Assembly: GCF_009883795.1 (NCBI RefSeq)
Contig: NZ_CP033868.1
Location: 369,501 to 433,500, forward strand
Direction of reading: 5' to 3'
Origin: Coxiella endosymbiont of Amblyomma sculptum
GTDB taxonomy: Bacteria; Pseudomonadota; Gammaproteobacteria; Coxiellales; Coxiellaceae
DNA length: 64,000 bases
A program made the position numbers and the translations under genes. How positions within the stretch are numbered: position 1 is the first letter of the stretch; each line of letters starts with the position of its first letter. The notes beneath the pieces were generated by a model, which searched no databases, was not told the DNA's origin, and worked only from the letters and a program-made list of their open reading frames with translations. Below are positions 29,616-38,413 of the stretch, in pieces.

Positions 29616-30371
29616 ATGGATTTGATCGTCATTTTATTATGTTTAATAATACAGAAATGTTTGCATTTTAGCAGTTATAACAGCAGGAAAAGTCGTTGGT
29701 TTGACACTTATCTCCAATGGATAGAAAAGAAATATAGATATTCGTACTTTTGGTACAGAGTTGGTGGCATCGGTGTTATTTTACCGCTATTGGTTGTCTA
29801 CATTCTGTTTGCCCTCTTTGTTCATTTTTTCTTGACGATAGTTGGTGATTTTTTTCTGACAGTAGTGATTTTGTGGTATCATACAGACGCACGTACTCTT
29901 TCTTTGGAAAGAGTGATTGATACGCCGATCGATGAGTTCCTGACTCGATCCTATCGGTTCGTCTTCGCACCGATTTTTTGGCTATTAGTTCTTGGATCAA
30001 CAGGTGTAGTTCTTTACGCCCTGGTAAGGGATTTAAATCGCACTACAGAAGAATCTTCTTCAGAAGAAGATAGTTTGTTGTTCTCGGCAATTGGGATACA
30101 GAGCGTACTAGATTGGGGGCCTACACAACTGACTGGGATTACTTTTGCTCTTGTGGGTCGTTTTGCAGAAACGTTTGAACGGTGGTGTTTTCATATGTAT
30201 ACCGGGAATACTTCCGTCCAAAAGCAGATTGTTGAATGCGGGTTAATTGCGTCAGGCATCGAGAAGGATTATATGTTGCTTTCAGAAGAATTGGCATCTG
30301 TTACTATATTGATCAATCGAGCGTTTTGGATGTGGATTGTAGTAATAGCATTATTTACAATCCGATTATGA
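29616..30371 (+). CDS. ampE: AmpE-like inner-membrane protein
   Basis: The product (251 residues, about four membrane segments) resembles E. coli AmpE (284 residues). Shared elements are a start like the LIxxLIxQ segment, FYLAPLFWL (here FVFAPIFWLLVLG) and VLDWxPxxLxGxxxALxG (here VLDWGPTQLTGITFALVG). AmpE is a membrane protein linked with beta-lactamase/peptidoglycan signalling and with the pdh operon neighbourhood; its biochemical role is not settled. Here it also lies directly upstream of aceE, as in enterobacteria where ampE is near pdhR-aceE. No ampD is seen next to it. Confidence 0.7.
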   Translation: MDLIVILLCLIIQKCLHFSSYNSRKSRWFDTYLQWIEKKYRYSYFWYRVGGIGVILPLLVVYILFALFVHFFLTIVGDFFLTVVILWYHTDARTLSLERVIDTPIDEFLTRSYRFVFAPIFWLLVLGSTGVVLYALVRDLNRTTEESSSEEDSLLFSAIGIQSVLDWGPTQLTGITFALVGRFAETFERWCFHMYTGNTSVQKQIVECGLIASGIEKDYMLLSEELASVTILINRAFWMWIVVIALFTIRL

Positions 30372-30483
30372 TTATTATTAATAGAGGTGCTAGTTTTTCA
30401 TTGTGTTGTGTAGAAAAATCTATTCTTAAGAGGGAAGACAATCACAATATTTTATATTTTGTAATTTTGTACAGGTTTGCAAG

Positions 30484-33135
30484 ATGGAAAGAAATGTAAA
30501 TTACCGCGATTCCGATCCAAAAGAATTCCAAGAATGGAATGAAGCTCTCGATTCAGTTGTCAGATACCAAGGTGTTGAACGTGCCCAATCTCTCTTGAAG
30601 AGACTGTGGACGCACGCTGCAAAAATTGGCGTACTTGTTCCTAACGATATCCACACTCCGTACGTAAATACAATTCCTGCTAGTGTAGAAACCACACTAC
30701 CTCAAAACGAAATAAAAATTCTCCAACGAGTCACAAATTATATGCGATGGAATGCGCTCGCTATGGTGATGCGCGCAAGTCGAAAAAAACTAGGGTTAGG
30801 GGGGCATCTTTCCAGTTATGCTTCGATAGCGACTTTGATTGAAGTGGGTCTAAATTATTTTTTTCGTTCGAATGATTTAGTTTTTTTTCAAGGTCATTCA
30901 TCAGAGGGTATTTACGCGCGTGCTTTCCTTGAAGGAAGGATCAGTACAGACGAGTTACTCCATTTCCGTGAAGAAGCTTTAGGGAAAGGGATCTCTTCCT
31001 ATCCGCATCCGCACTTAATGCCTCATTTTTGGCAATTTCCAACAGTTTCAATGGGACTTGGCCCCTTGATGGGCATTTATCAAGCACAATTGTTGAAATA
31101 TTTGCATCATCGAGGATTGATCGATACAACAAGACGAAAAGTTTGGGTTTTTTGTGGAGATGGAGAAACAGGTGAGCCTGAAACTTTGGGCGGATTGTTA
31201 GTAGCGAGTCGTGAGTGCCTTGATAATTTAATATTTATCGTTAACTGCAATTTACAACGTCTTGATGGTCCTGTTTCAGGAAATGGAAACATTATCCAGG
31301 AATTGGATGGAGTTTTTCGAGGAGCAGGTTGGCGAGTAATCAAGGTTATTTGGGGACATAATTGGGAACGGTTGTTTCAAAAAGATAAATCTGGTCTGTT
31401 GTTAAAATGCTTAAGCGAGATGGTGGATGGAGAATACCAAGCGTGTCGCGCAAAAGATGGCGCTTACTTACGTGAACATTTGTTTGGAAAATATTGTGGA
31501 TTAAAGAAATATGTTTCTGATATGAGTGATGACGAACTGGAGCAATTAGTAGAAGGGGGCCACGATCCTCAGAAAGTCTATGCAGCCTATACAGAAGCGT
31601 TAAAAGAAACCGGAAAGCCGACAGTTTTGTTAATGAAAACTGTTAAAGGGTTTGGTTATGGTCAAGAAGGAGAGTCAAAAAATATTGCCCACAATCTAGG
31701 AGAAATTAGTGAAAGAGGTTTAAGGATGTTTCGGGATCGATTTTCTTTGCCCTTGTCGGACGAAGAGGTAAGAGATTTAAAATTTTATAAACCCGTTGAA
31801 AAAACTACTGAGTTACAATATTTGTATAAAAAACGTGCAAAATTAGGTGGTCCGTTACCAATTCGTGACGGCTCTTACAGTTCTTTAGAGATTCCAGATT
31901 TGAACTTTTTTGATCCGATTTTGAAAGGTACTGGTACGCGCTCGATTTCAACCGGAACAGTATTTTCTCGAATTATAGGGTTGTTGTTAAAAGATAAGAA
32001 TATCAAAGAACGAATTGTTCCTATTGTGGCCGATGAAGCTCGAACTCTCGGATTGGAAGGCTTATTTCGTCAATCCGGTATTTATTCGGCAAAAGGGCAA
32101 CAATATACTCCGGAAGATGAAAAAAAATTGGTATACTATCGTGAACATCAATCGGGACAGATGCTTCAGCAAGGTATTTCGGAAGCGGGGGCTATTTCCA
32201 GTTGGATCGCCGCTGCTACGTCTTTCGCTAACAATGGTTATCCACTAATTCCGTTCTACGTATACTACGCGATGTTCGGATATCAGCGTGTGGGAGATTT
32301 GGTGTGGGCTGCTGCGGATATGCAATCACGAGGTTTTATTTTAGGAGGGTTATCAGGAAAGACAACACTATCGGGTGAAGGATTACAACATCAAGATTCT
32401 CATAATTTGTTGATGTTTGGTATGGTACCTACTTGCCGAACATACGATCCCACTTTTGGTTATGAGTTGGCCGTAATTATTCAGGATGGCCTGCGTCGTA
32501 TGTATCGAAATAAAGAGAATGTATTTTATTACATTACACTTATGAATGAAAATTATCAACATCCTCATATGCCTAATGGGATTGAAGAAGGCATTACTAA
32601 GGGAATGTATCTCTTTAAAGAAGGTAACAGAAAATTCTCTCGGTGTGTGCAGTTGTTGGGAGCAGGGGCTATTTTGCGAGAGGTCATTGCCGCTGGAGAA
32701 ATTTTAGAACAAAAATTTAACGTAGCTGCAGATATTTGGAGTGTTCCTGGTTTTAATCTATTACGTTGTGATATTGAATCTGTAGATCGGTACAATCGTT
32801 TGCATCCGCAAAAAACTCCCAGGATGAGCTATGTGGAAAAATGCCTTAGTGACCGAAAAGGTCCGGTGATTGCTGCTACAGATTATACGAAATTGCTAGC
32901 AAATCAAATTCGTCAAGCAATTAAAAAACCCTATTATGTGTTAGGGACTGATGGATTTGGCCGTAGTGATTCACGATCTGTATTGCGAAACTTTTTTGAA
33001 GTGGACACTAATATGGTGGTATATACAGCGTTGAAAGCTCTATCGGATCAAAATGAGTTTACAAAGAACCGACTCGAGAAAATTATGCAAGAATTGGATG
33101 TTAATCCGGATCGACCCGATCCTTGGGTAAGATAG
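30484..33135 (+). CDS. aceE: Pyruvate dehydrogenase E1 component (homodimeric type)
   Basis: AceE decarboxylates pyruvate with thiamine diphosphate and acetylates the lipoyl group of E2. At 883 residues it has the full length of the homodimeric gammaproteobacterial type. The ThDP motif starts GDGETGEPETLGG and ends with the conserved NCNLQRLDGPVSGN. GHSSEGIYARAFLEGR, KGFGYGQEGE and the C-terminal TDGFGRSDSR are also typical. It is the first gene of aceE-aceF-lpdA, with 12 bp to aceF. No pdhR regulator gene is present beside it. Confidence 0.97.
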   Translation: MERNVNYRDSDPKEFQEWNEALDSVVRYQGVERAQSLLKRLWTHAAKIGVLVPNDIHTPYVNTIPASVETTLPQNEIKILQRVTNYMRWNALAMVMRASRKKLGLGGHLSSYASIATLIEVGLNYFFRSNDLVFFQGHSSEGIYARAFLEGRISTDELLHFREEALGKGISSYPHPHLMPHFWQFPTVSMGLGPLMGIYQAQLLKYLHHRGLIDTTRRKVWVFCGDGETGEPETLGGLLVASRECLDNLIFIVNCNLQRLDGPVSGNGNIIQELDGVFRGAGWRVIKVIWGHNWERLFQKDKSGLLLKCLSEMVDGEYQACRAKDGAYLREHLFGKYCGLKKYVSDMSDDELEQLVEGGHDPQKVYAAYTEALKETGKPTVLLMKTVKGFGYGQEGESKNIAHNLGEISERGLRMFRDRFSLPLSDEEVRDLKFYKPVEKTTELQYLYKKRAKLGGPLPIRDGSYSSLEIPDLNFFDPILKGTGTRSISTGTVFSRIIGLLLKDKNIKERIVPIVADEARTLGLEGLFRQSGIYSAKGQQYTPEDEKKLVYYREHQSGQMLQQGISEAGAISSWIAAATSFANNGYPLIPFYVYYAMFGYQRVGDLVWAAADMQSRGFILGGLSGKTTLSGEGLQHQDSHNLLMFGMVPTCRTYDPTFGYELAVIIQDGLRRMYRNKENVFYYITLMNENYQHPHMPNGIEEGITKGMYLFKEGNRKFSRCVQLLGAGAILREVIAAGEILEQKFNVAADIWSVPGFNLLRCDIESVDRYNRLHPQKTPRMSYVEKCLSDRKGPVIAATDYTKLLANQIRQAIKKPYYVLGTDGFGRSDSRSVLRNFFEVDTNMVVYTALKALSDQNEFTKNRLEKIMQELDVNPDRPDPWVR

Positions 33136-33147
33136 AAGGAGAGATCA

Positions 33148-34458
33148 GTGATAAATCCAGTAGAAAAAGTTTTTGTACCGGATCTTAATGGGACGTCCAC
33201 AGTTGATGTCGTTGGAATACTAGTAGAGCTAGGCGATCGAGTAGAAAAAGAGGACGGTTTGATTACTTTGGAAGGTGATAAGGCTTCTATGGATATTCCG
33301 TCGCCGTTTTCAGGTAGAATCAAAGATATTAAAGTCAAGATTGGGGATAAAGTTAAAGAAGGAGATGAGATTTTAACTGTTGAGGTACAAGAAAAGAAGA
33401 AAGGAAAAGAATTTGGTAAACAAATCAGAGGAACTCTTAAAAATCGACAATTGGAAAAGAAAGAATCAAGGGAGAAGTCTCAGACAAAAGAAATTTCTTT
33501 AGGAAGTTCTGAAAACGGAAGTTTTAATCCTGCTGTTGTATACGCAGGGCCGGTCGTTCGTAGAATTGCTCGGGAATTTGGTGTCAATCTATCAGACATT
33601 AAGGGGACTGGTAAAAAAGGTCGTGTTCTCAGAGAAGATCTGCAAAAATATATAAGGCAACAATTAAAAAAATTAAAAATTTTCGAGGAAAAGAGAGAAC
33701 TTCTAAGAAGTTTAGGAGGTTCGCCTTTTCTTGTACCTCATAAAATTGATTTCTCCAAATTTGGTCCTATAGAAAAAGAAGCTTTGTCTAAAATTAAGAA
33801 GGTTTCGGGTGTTAATCTTGCTCGAAATTGGACGACTATTCCTCACGTGACTCAATTTGGAGAAACAGACGTTACCGAACTTGAAAAATTTCGGCAGAAT
33901 TACGCAGAAAAAAATAAAATCCGATTGACTCTTCTGGCTTTTGTCATCAAAGCAGTAATAAGCACACTCAAATATCTTCCTTGTTTTAATGCTTCTTTAG
34001 ATTCTTCAGGAGAGTATCTGATTTTGAAAAGATACTTTCATATCGGTGTAGCGGTTGACACACCTAAAGGGCTAGTAGTTCCCGTTATTCGGAACGCGGA
34101 CAAAAAGGGGCTGATTGAATTAGCCAAAGAACTGGATGATATTAGCACTAAAGCTCGTACCATCGGATTAAGTTTATACGATATGCAAGGTGGGTGTTTT
34201 AGTATTTCTAGTTTGGGAAACATTGGAGGTGCGTTCTTTACGCCAATTATTAATGCACCCGAGGTAGCGATTCTAGGAATCGCACAAATGCAATGGAAAT
34301 CGATCTGTTCTTCTGACAACAGTATCTGTTGTAGAGCCCGACTTATGTTGCCGTTGAGTTTATCTTACGATCATCGCGTTGTAGACGGTGTTGATGGAGC
34401 GCGATTTATCGTTTATTTGTCAGAATGCTTATCAGACGTTAGAAACTTATTATTGTAA
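33148..34458 (+). CDS. aceF: Pyruvate dehydrogenase E2 (dihydrolipoyl acetyltransferase), single lipoyl domain
   Basis: E2 transfers the acetyl group to CoA and forms the core of the complex. One lipoyl domain (about residues 1-80) carries the lipoylated lysine in EGDKASMDIPSP. A charged linker follows, then the peripheral subunit-binding domain with PVVRRIAREFGVNLSDIKGTGKKGR, and the catalytic domain ending with SLSYDHRVVDG, which holds the active-site His and Asp. The E. coli protein has three lipoyl domains and 630 residues; this one has 436. The start is GTG at 33148, preceded by AGAAGGAGA. LipA/LipB needed for its lipoylation are encoded at 54-55 kb. Confidence 0.95.
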   Translation: MINPVEKVFVPDLNGTSTVDVVGILVELGDRVEKEDGLITLEGDKASMDIPSPFSGRIKDIKVKIGDKVKEGDEILTVEVQEKKKGKEFGKQIRGTLKNRQLEKKESREKSQTKEISLGSSENGSFNPAVVYAGPVVRRIAREFGVNLSDIKGTGKKGRVLREDLQKYIRQQLKKLKIFEEKRELLRSLGGSPFLVPHKIDFSKFGPIEKEALSKIKKVSGVNLARNWTTIPHVTQFGETDVTELEKFRQNYAEKNKIRLTLLAFVIKAVISTLKYLPCFNASLDSSGEYLILKRYFHIGVAVDTPKGLVVPVIRNADKKGLIELAKELDDISTKARTIGLSLYDMQGGCFSISSLGNIGGAFFTPIINAPEVAILGIAQMQWKSICSSDNSICCRARLMLPLSLSYDHRVVDGVDGARFIVYLSECLSDVRNLLL

Positions 34459-34480
34459 TTTGTATTTAAAAACTACTAAT

Positions 34481-34500
34481 GAGAGAAAAAGAGAGAAAAG
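34481..34500 (+). repeat. 10-bp tandem repeat before lpdA
   Basis: GAGAGAAAAA (34481-34490) is followed by GAGAGAAAAG (34491-34500), one mismatch. The second unit provides the purine-rich leader upstream of the ATG at 34506. Confidence 0.7.
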
Positions 34501-34505
34501 AAAAA

Positions 34506-35918
34506 ATGAAAAAGGAAATTAAGACCGAGATTGTAGTATTGGGTGGTGGCCCGGGAGGATATGCTGCAGCGTTTCGGGCTGCTGATCTAGGAAAAAAAGT
34601 CGTTCTGGTAGAACAATATGAAGCAATCGGGGGTGTGTGTTTACATGTTGGTTGTATCCCTTCAAAATCTCTATTACATATAGCTAAAATTATTGATGAC
34701 ATCAGTAATATGCAATCTTTTGGTGTAGATTTTGGAAAATCTGATCTAGACGTAAGAAAAATCTGCGAATGGAAAGAGGGTGTTATTAAAAAGTTAGCAA
34801 TTGGTTTGAAAGTTCTAGCAAGAGATCGAAACATAGAGCTTATTACAGGTTATGGAAAGTTCGATTCTCTTCATGAGTTGTCTCTTGTTGGTACAAGAGA
34901 TGTTGTTCATTTTGAGCAAGCGGTTGTTGCTGTAGGGTCACGACCGATAAAGCTTCCTTATGTTCCTAAAGATCCCCGAATAATGAATTCTACAGATGCG
35001 TTGGAGTTACAGGATGTGAAAGGGAATTTATTGATAATAGGAGCAGGAATTATTGGTTTAGAAATGGCTACAATTTATCATGCTTTAGGTGGAAAAATCA
35101 GCATAGTGGAACAAACGGACCGAATTATTCCTGGAGCAGATGCGGATGTAGTGCAACCTCTGTACCAATGTATCCAAAAAAATTATGAAGAGATTTTGTT
35201 GAAGACCACTATCAGAGAAATAGTGCCTAAAGAAGACGGATTGTACGTAACTTTCGATGACGACAGTAAAACTGTATCTAAGAGAACAAAAAAATATGAT
35301 CGTATTTTGGTAGCTGTCGGTCGTTGTCCCAATAGTGGATCGATTGATGTAAAAAAGGCAGGGATTAGGATCGACGATAGAGGATTTATTTCAGTAGATA
35401 ATCAGATGCGAACAAACGTTTCGCACATTTATGCCGTCGGTGATGTTGTTGGCCAGCCTATGCTGGCGCATAAGGCAACGTATGAAGGGCGACTGGCAGC
35501 TGAGGTTATATCCAATAAGAGGTACTATAATGACGCTCGTTGTATTCCGGTTGTGGCCTATACAAATCCTGAAGTTGCGTGGGTTGGTCTGACAGAAAAC
35601 GAGGCAAGTAGTACAAACATCAGGTATAATAAAAGTATATTTCCTTGGTCAGCTAATGGTCGTGTTTTGTCCTTAGGTCGTAGTACAGGATTTACTAAAT
35701 TGCTTTTTGATGAAAGTGGTACCATTATTGGAGGCGGCGTTGTTGGAATAAATGCCGGTGATCTGATTTCTGAAATAGCTCTAGCAATCGAAATGGGCTG
35801 TAATGCGGGGGATGTTGCGCTTACAATTCATCCCCATCCGACTCTATCGGAAACCATAAAGTCGTCGTGTGAAGTGTTTGAAGGAACTGTTACGGATTTA
35901 TTCTCGAAGAGAGTGTGA
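34506..35918 (+). CDS. lpdA: Dihydrolipoamide dehydrogenase (E3)
   Basis: E3 reoxidises the lipoyl groups of E2, passing electrons through FAD to NAD+. The FAD motif is VVLGGGPGGYAAAFRAADLG, the redox disulfide GGVCLHVGCIPSKSLL (CxxxxC), the NAD motif IIGAGIIGLEMA, the second FAD motif HIYAVGDVVG, and the catalytic His-Glu in the C-terminal HPHPTLSE. The ATG at 34506 is preferred (470 residues) because purine-rich sequence lies before it; an ATG at 34479 adds nine charged residues. It ends the pyruvate dehydrogenase operon. A 10-bp tandem repeat (35909-35928) covers the stop. Confidence 0.96.
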   Translation: MKKEIKTEIVVLGGGPGGYAAAFRAADLGKKVVLVEQYEAIGGVCLHVGCIPSKSLLHIAKIIDDISNMQSFGVDFGKSDLDVRKICEWKEGVIKKLAIGLKVLARDRNIELITGYGKFDSLHELSLVGTRDVVHFEQAVVAVGSRPIKLPYVPKDPRIMNSTDALELQDVKGNLLIIGAGIIGLEMATIYHALGGKISIVEQTDRIIPGADADVVQPLYQCIQKNYEEILLKTTIREIVPKEDGLYVTFDDDSKTVSKRTKKYDRILVAVGRCPNSGSIDVKKAGIRIDDRGFISVDNQMRTNVSHIYAVGDVVGQPMLAHKATYEGRLAAEVISNKRYYNDARCIPVVAYTNPEVAWVGLTENEASSTNIRYNKSIFPWSANGRVLSLGRSTGFTKLLFDESGTIIGGGVVGINAGDLISEIALAIEMGCNAGDVALTIHPHPTLSETIKSSCEVFEGTVTDLFSKRV

Positions 35919-35928
35919 GAGAGTGTGA
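35909..35928 (+). repeat. Perfect 10-bp tandem repeat over the lpdA stop codon
   Basis: GAGAGTGTGA at 35909-35918 is repeated exactly at 35919-35928. The lpdA stop TGA is the last three bases of the first unit, and the second unit reproduces it. Confidence 0.9.
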
Positions 35929-36042
35929 TTGTTTAATTGGTTGTTGGTGTTTCGGTCTTAGACTGTTACTTAAACTAGAGATTCGTTAGTCTGAGAGTGA
36001 AATTCAAATTGGTTAAGGATTGATACAAGATGGAAATATTCT

Positions 36043-36822
36043 TTGGTACTGGATAATCAAGCGATAACAAAAGCTCTTGAATCAGTTTCTGAAAATTACG
36101 AATCGGTAGGTATTTTGTGCGTCATTGCCAATCGACTTTTAGACCGGCTGGATTTTATTCGTCTTGATCCTGTTCGAGTAGTAGATTTTGGTAGTCGTAC
36201 AGGCTATACAACAAGAGCTTTGTTGAATCGCTACAAAAATTCAGACGTTGTTAGTCTTGATTTTTCTCTTTCTTTACTAAAGAGTTCTAAGAAATGTTTT
36301 CGGAGTCGTCTGCCTAAAATGCTAGTGGCAGAATATACTCTTTTGCCTTTTTCAGACCAATCAGTCGACTTGATTTTTTCTAATTTGACATTCCAGTGGT
36401 CTTCGGATCTTCAAAAAACTCTTTTGGAATGTAAAAGAATTCTGAAACCAGAAGGGTTCTTATTGTTCAGCACTGTTGGGCCGGATACGTTGAAAGAATT
36501 GCGGGAAAGCTTTTCTGATGAAAAGCAACACGTCCACTCTTTCTACGACATGCACGATATTGGCGATATACTAACTCAATTACATTTCATTGACCCTGTT
36601 GTGGATGTAGATTATCTAACTGTCCGCTATTCTTCTGTTCTTCAGATCATAGTAGATTTAAAATCGATAGGTGCGCATAACGTCGCTCAGAATAGAGCCC
36701 GAGGATTAATGGGAAAGAGTCAATGGGAAAAAATGCTACAAGCCTATGAAAAGTACCGGGACGAAAATTGTCTCATTCCGGTAACAATTGAAGTTGTTTA
36801 TGGCCATGCTTTTATCGGATGA
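36043..36822 (+). CDS. bioC: Malonyl-ACP O-methyltransferase BioC-like
   Basis: BioC methylates malonyl-ACP to start pimelate synthesis for biotin. The 259-residue SAM-dependent methyltransferase has the BioC-type block DLIFSNLTFQWSSDL, the PEGFLLFSTVGPDTLKELRESF segment, KSIGAHNVAQNRARGLMGK and a C-terminus like VTxEVxYGHAF, all seen in the family. SAM motif I reads VVDFGSRTGYTT, where most relatives have a Cys/Gly (GCGTG). The start is TTG at 36043; no in-frame ATG is present. No other biotin gene is adjacent here. Identity is likely but the altered motif deserves attention. Confidence 0.82.
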   Translation: MVLDNQAITKALESVSENYESVGILCVIANRLLDRLDFIRLDPVRVVDFGSRTGYTTRALLNRYKNSDVVSLDFSLSLLKSSKKCFRSRLPKMLVAEYTLLPFSDQSVDLIFSNLTFQWSSDLQKTLLECKRILKPEGFLLFSTVGPDTLKELRESFSDEKQHVHSFYDMHDIGDILTQLHFIDPVVDVDYLTVRYSSVLQIIVDLKSIGAHNVAQNRARGLMGKSQWEKMLQAYEKYRDENCLIPVTIEVVYGHAFIG

Positions 36823-36962
36823 GGATTGATGAGATCTACGATTGGATACACAAAGGTATTGGGCAAATAAAAAATTGGAGAGCGGCTGTTGATTATATTT
36901 ACAATTTATTTAAATTTGATTCACAACAATTTGCTTTTGCAAAAATTTGGTTTGGTTTGGTG

Positions 36963-37345
36963 TGGTGGAGGTGGCGGGAATTGAACCCGCGTCCGAAAAA
37001 TTTTCCACCTCCGACAACTACATGCGTAGCATCGCCTTCTGTGTTTGTACGACTAGAGTGCTCGACGAGCGGAACATATTGTGTAGTCGCAATCCCCATA
37101 TGTTTTTAGCCAGATCCAAAATTCGGGGCATCTTTTAGATAGCGATCTTGTTGTGATTATGACCACTGCTCGGAAACTACAAGCAAATTCCGATTTGTGG
37201 ATAGCTACCAATAAATTAAGCAGCTATAGCGTATTGTGTATCGTTTGCAGATATACAAAGTTGCAACTGAAAGATTTTACGAGCCTATGTTGCCGACTCG
37301 GCATGCGTCTTCGGCCTAAAATTTACGTCGAATCCTGTCACCCCC
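36963..37345 (-). ncRNA. ssrA: Transfer-messenger RNA (tmRNA)
   Basis: tmRNA rescues stalled ribosomes together with SmpB. The 5' end GGGGGTGACAGGATTCGACG and the 3' end TTCAATTCCCGCCACCTCC-ACCA form the alanine-tRNA-like domain with a seven-pair acceptor stem; the CCA is encoded. The tag frame at 37216-37248 starts with the resume codon GCA and reads ANDTQYAIAA followed by TAA, close to E. coli ANDENYALAA. The total length of about 383 bases is normal. smpB lies just upstream on the same strand, and a promoter fits at 37366-37394. Confidence 0.97.
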
Positions 37346-37365
37346 CTAAATTTTCCTCGATCCAG

Positions 37366-37394
37366 ATCATAAGAACTTTATCTCCAAAAGTAAA
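37366..37394 (-). promoter_or_regulatory. Sigma-70 type promoter of ssrA
   Basis: On the minus strand TTTACT (37389-37394) and TATGAT (37366-37371) are spaced by 17 bp. The -10 ends about 20 bp before the mature tmRNA 5' end, so a short leader would be removed by RNase P. Confidence 0.5.
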
Positions 37395-37464
37395 GTCCAT
37401 AACTGAAACAATTTTTCTCTTTTTTTATGTTATGCAGAATGCCCCCCTTCTGTTGACAAACTTT

Positions 37465-37920
37465 CTACACAAAGACATTATGTCTTTTGCGTTCCCATTC
37501 TCGACGTTTGATCGTTTCTCGTTTGTCGTACATTTTTTTTCCTCTCACCAAAGCAATTGTGGTCTTGATACGATTTTTGTACCAATGAAAATCTAGGGGA
37601 ACGATGGTGAATTGTTTCTTTTGTACTGTATTAAACAACCTACGGATCTCATATTTTTTTAGGAGCAATTTACGTGGCCTCTTGGGATCGAATTTTACGC
37701 GAAGAGTTGTGTTAGATAACGGTGAACAATGCGATTCTATCAACCAAGCCTCTGCATTCTTAAGAGTAATATAACTATCTCGAAGTTGAATGTGTCCGGC
37801 CCGGATGCTTTTAACTTCCCAACCTTCCAGTACCAATCCCGCTTCTAATTGTTGTTCAACATAAAATCTATAAAGTATCGTCTTATTTAGGACAATCACA
37901 TGGAGTGCTGATTTTTCCAT
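37465..37920 (-). CDS. smpB: tmRNA-binding protein SmpB
   Basis: SmpB binds the tRNA-like domain of tmRNA and mimics its anticodon arm in the ribosome. The family blocks EAGLVLEGWEVKSIRAGHIQLRDSY, EAWLIESHCSPLS (normally GExxLxxxxI.P) and LVRGKKMYDKRETIKRREWER with the functional C-terminal tail are present. The first 15 residues (up to NKTILYRFYVEQ) replace the usual start around NRKAxHxYxIxE. Length is 151 residues, near the usual 160. It is directly upstream of ssrA on the same strand, which is a frequent pairing. Confidence 0.95.
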   Translation of the reverse strand: MEKSALHVIVLNKTILYRFYVEQQLEAGLVLEGWEVKSIRAGHIQLRDSYITLKNAEAWLIESHCSPLSNTTLRVKFDPKRPRKLLLKKYEIRRLFNTVQKKQFTIVPLDFHWYKNRIKTTIALVRGKKMYDKRETIKRREWERKRHNVFV

Positions 37921-38056
37921 ACGCGCGATTATTCAATATTCAAAAAGAACATGAATTTCTTTTTCCAAATTGGAGATTTTACCATAAACAAATGATCAAA
38001 CAGTTTTGTATACTGAATTTGAATATTGTATATCTTGTAAAGCCAGCCGCATATCT

Positions 38057-38079
38057 TCCTCTGTTGTCTCCTCTGTTGT
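38057..38079. repeat. 11-12 bp tandem repeat
   Basis: TCCTCTGTTGTC (38057-38068) is followed by TCCTCTGTTGTG, identical over 11 bases. It lies in the divergent spacer between smpB and rnfH, where ratA would be expected in many relatives. Confidence 0.85.
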
Positions 38080-38176
38080 GATAGATGTAAAATGTAGAAT
38101 GGTCTTGTAAAAATTATGGTGTTTCTCCAGACAGTCTGTTGTAGACATTTGATGGATTATTTTCTACAGTAAGAAG

Positions 38177-38413
38177 ATGATTACCGTTAGTGTTTGTTAT
38201 GCTACACCTGAAATGCAAGTGGAGGTTCCACTAACAGTAGAGAGAATATGTACTGTAGCTGTAGCAATTAAACGATCAGGCATTTTACAACGATTCCCCG
38301 AAATTGATTTGTCTCGATCTTGTGTAGGAATTTACGGCAAACGCACTACCCCAGACACTGGGATAAAAGACGGTGACCGAATTGAAATCTACCGTCCTTT
38401 ACCCTGTCTCTGA
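38177..38413 (+). CDS. rnfH: RnfH family ubiquitin-like protein
   Basis: The 78-residue product matches the RnfH/UPF0125 family: VSVCYATPEMQVEVPL, AIKRSGILQRFPEIDL, VGIYGKRTTPDTGIKDGDRIEIYRPL. Its molecular role is unknown; it has a beta-grasp fold and is usually encoded as ratA-rnfH near smpB. ratA is absent here. The usual C-terminal DPKxxRRxRA tail is missing: the frame ends at PCL. The +1 frame just after 38400 reads DLKKTQTTKE, so a small indel may have cut the tail. The core domain is intact. Confidence 0.88.
   Translation: MITVSVCYATPEMQVEVPLTVERICTVAVAIKRSGILQRFPEIDLSRSCVGIYGKRTTPDTGIKDGDRIEIYRPLPCL

Noticed and set aside
36819-37109. 96-codon frame overlapping the bioC stop (ATGA), considered as bioD or another biotin gene
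   Set aside because: No P-loop or BioD motif is present, and the second half lies antisense to tmRNA.
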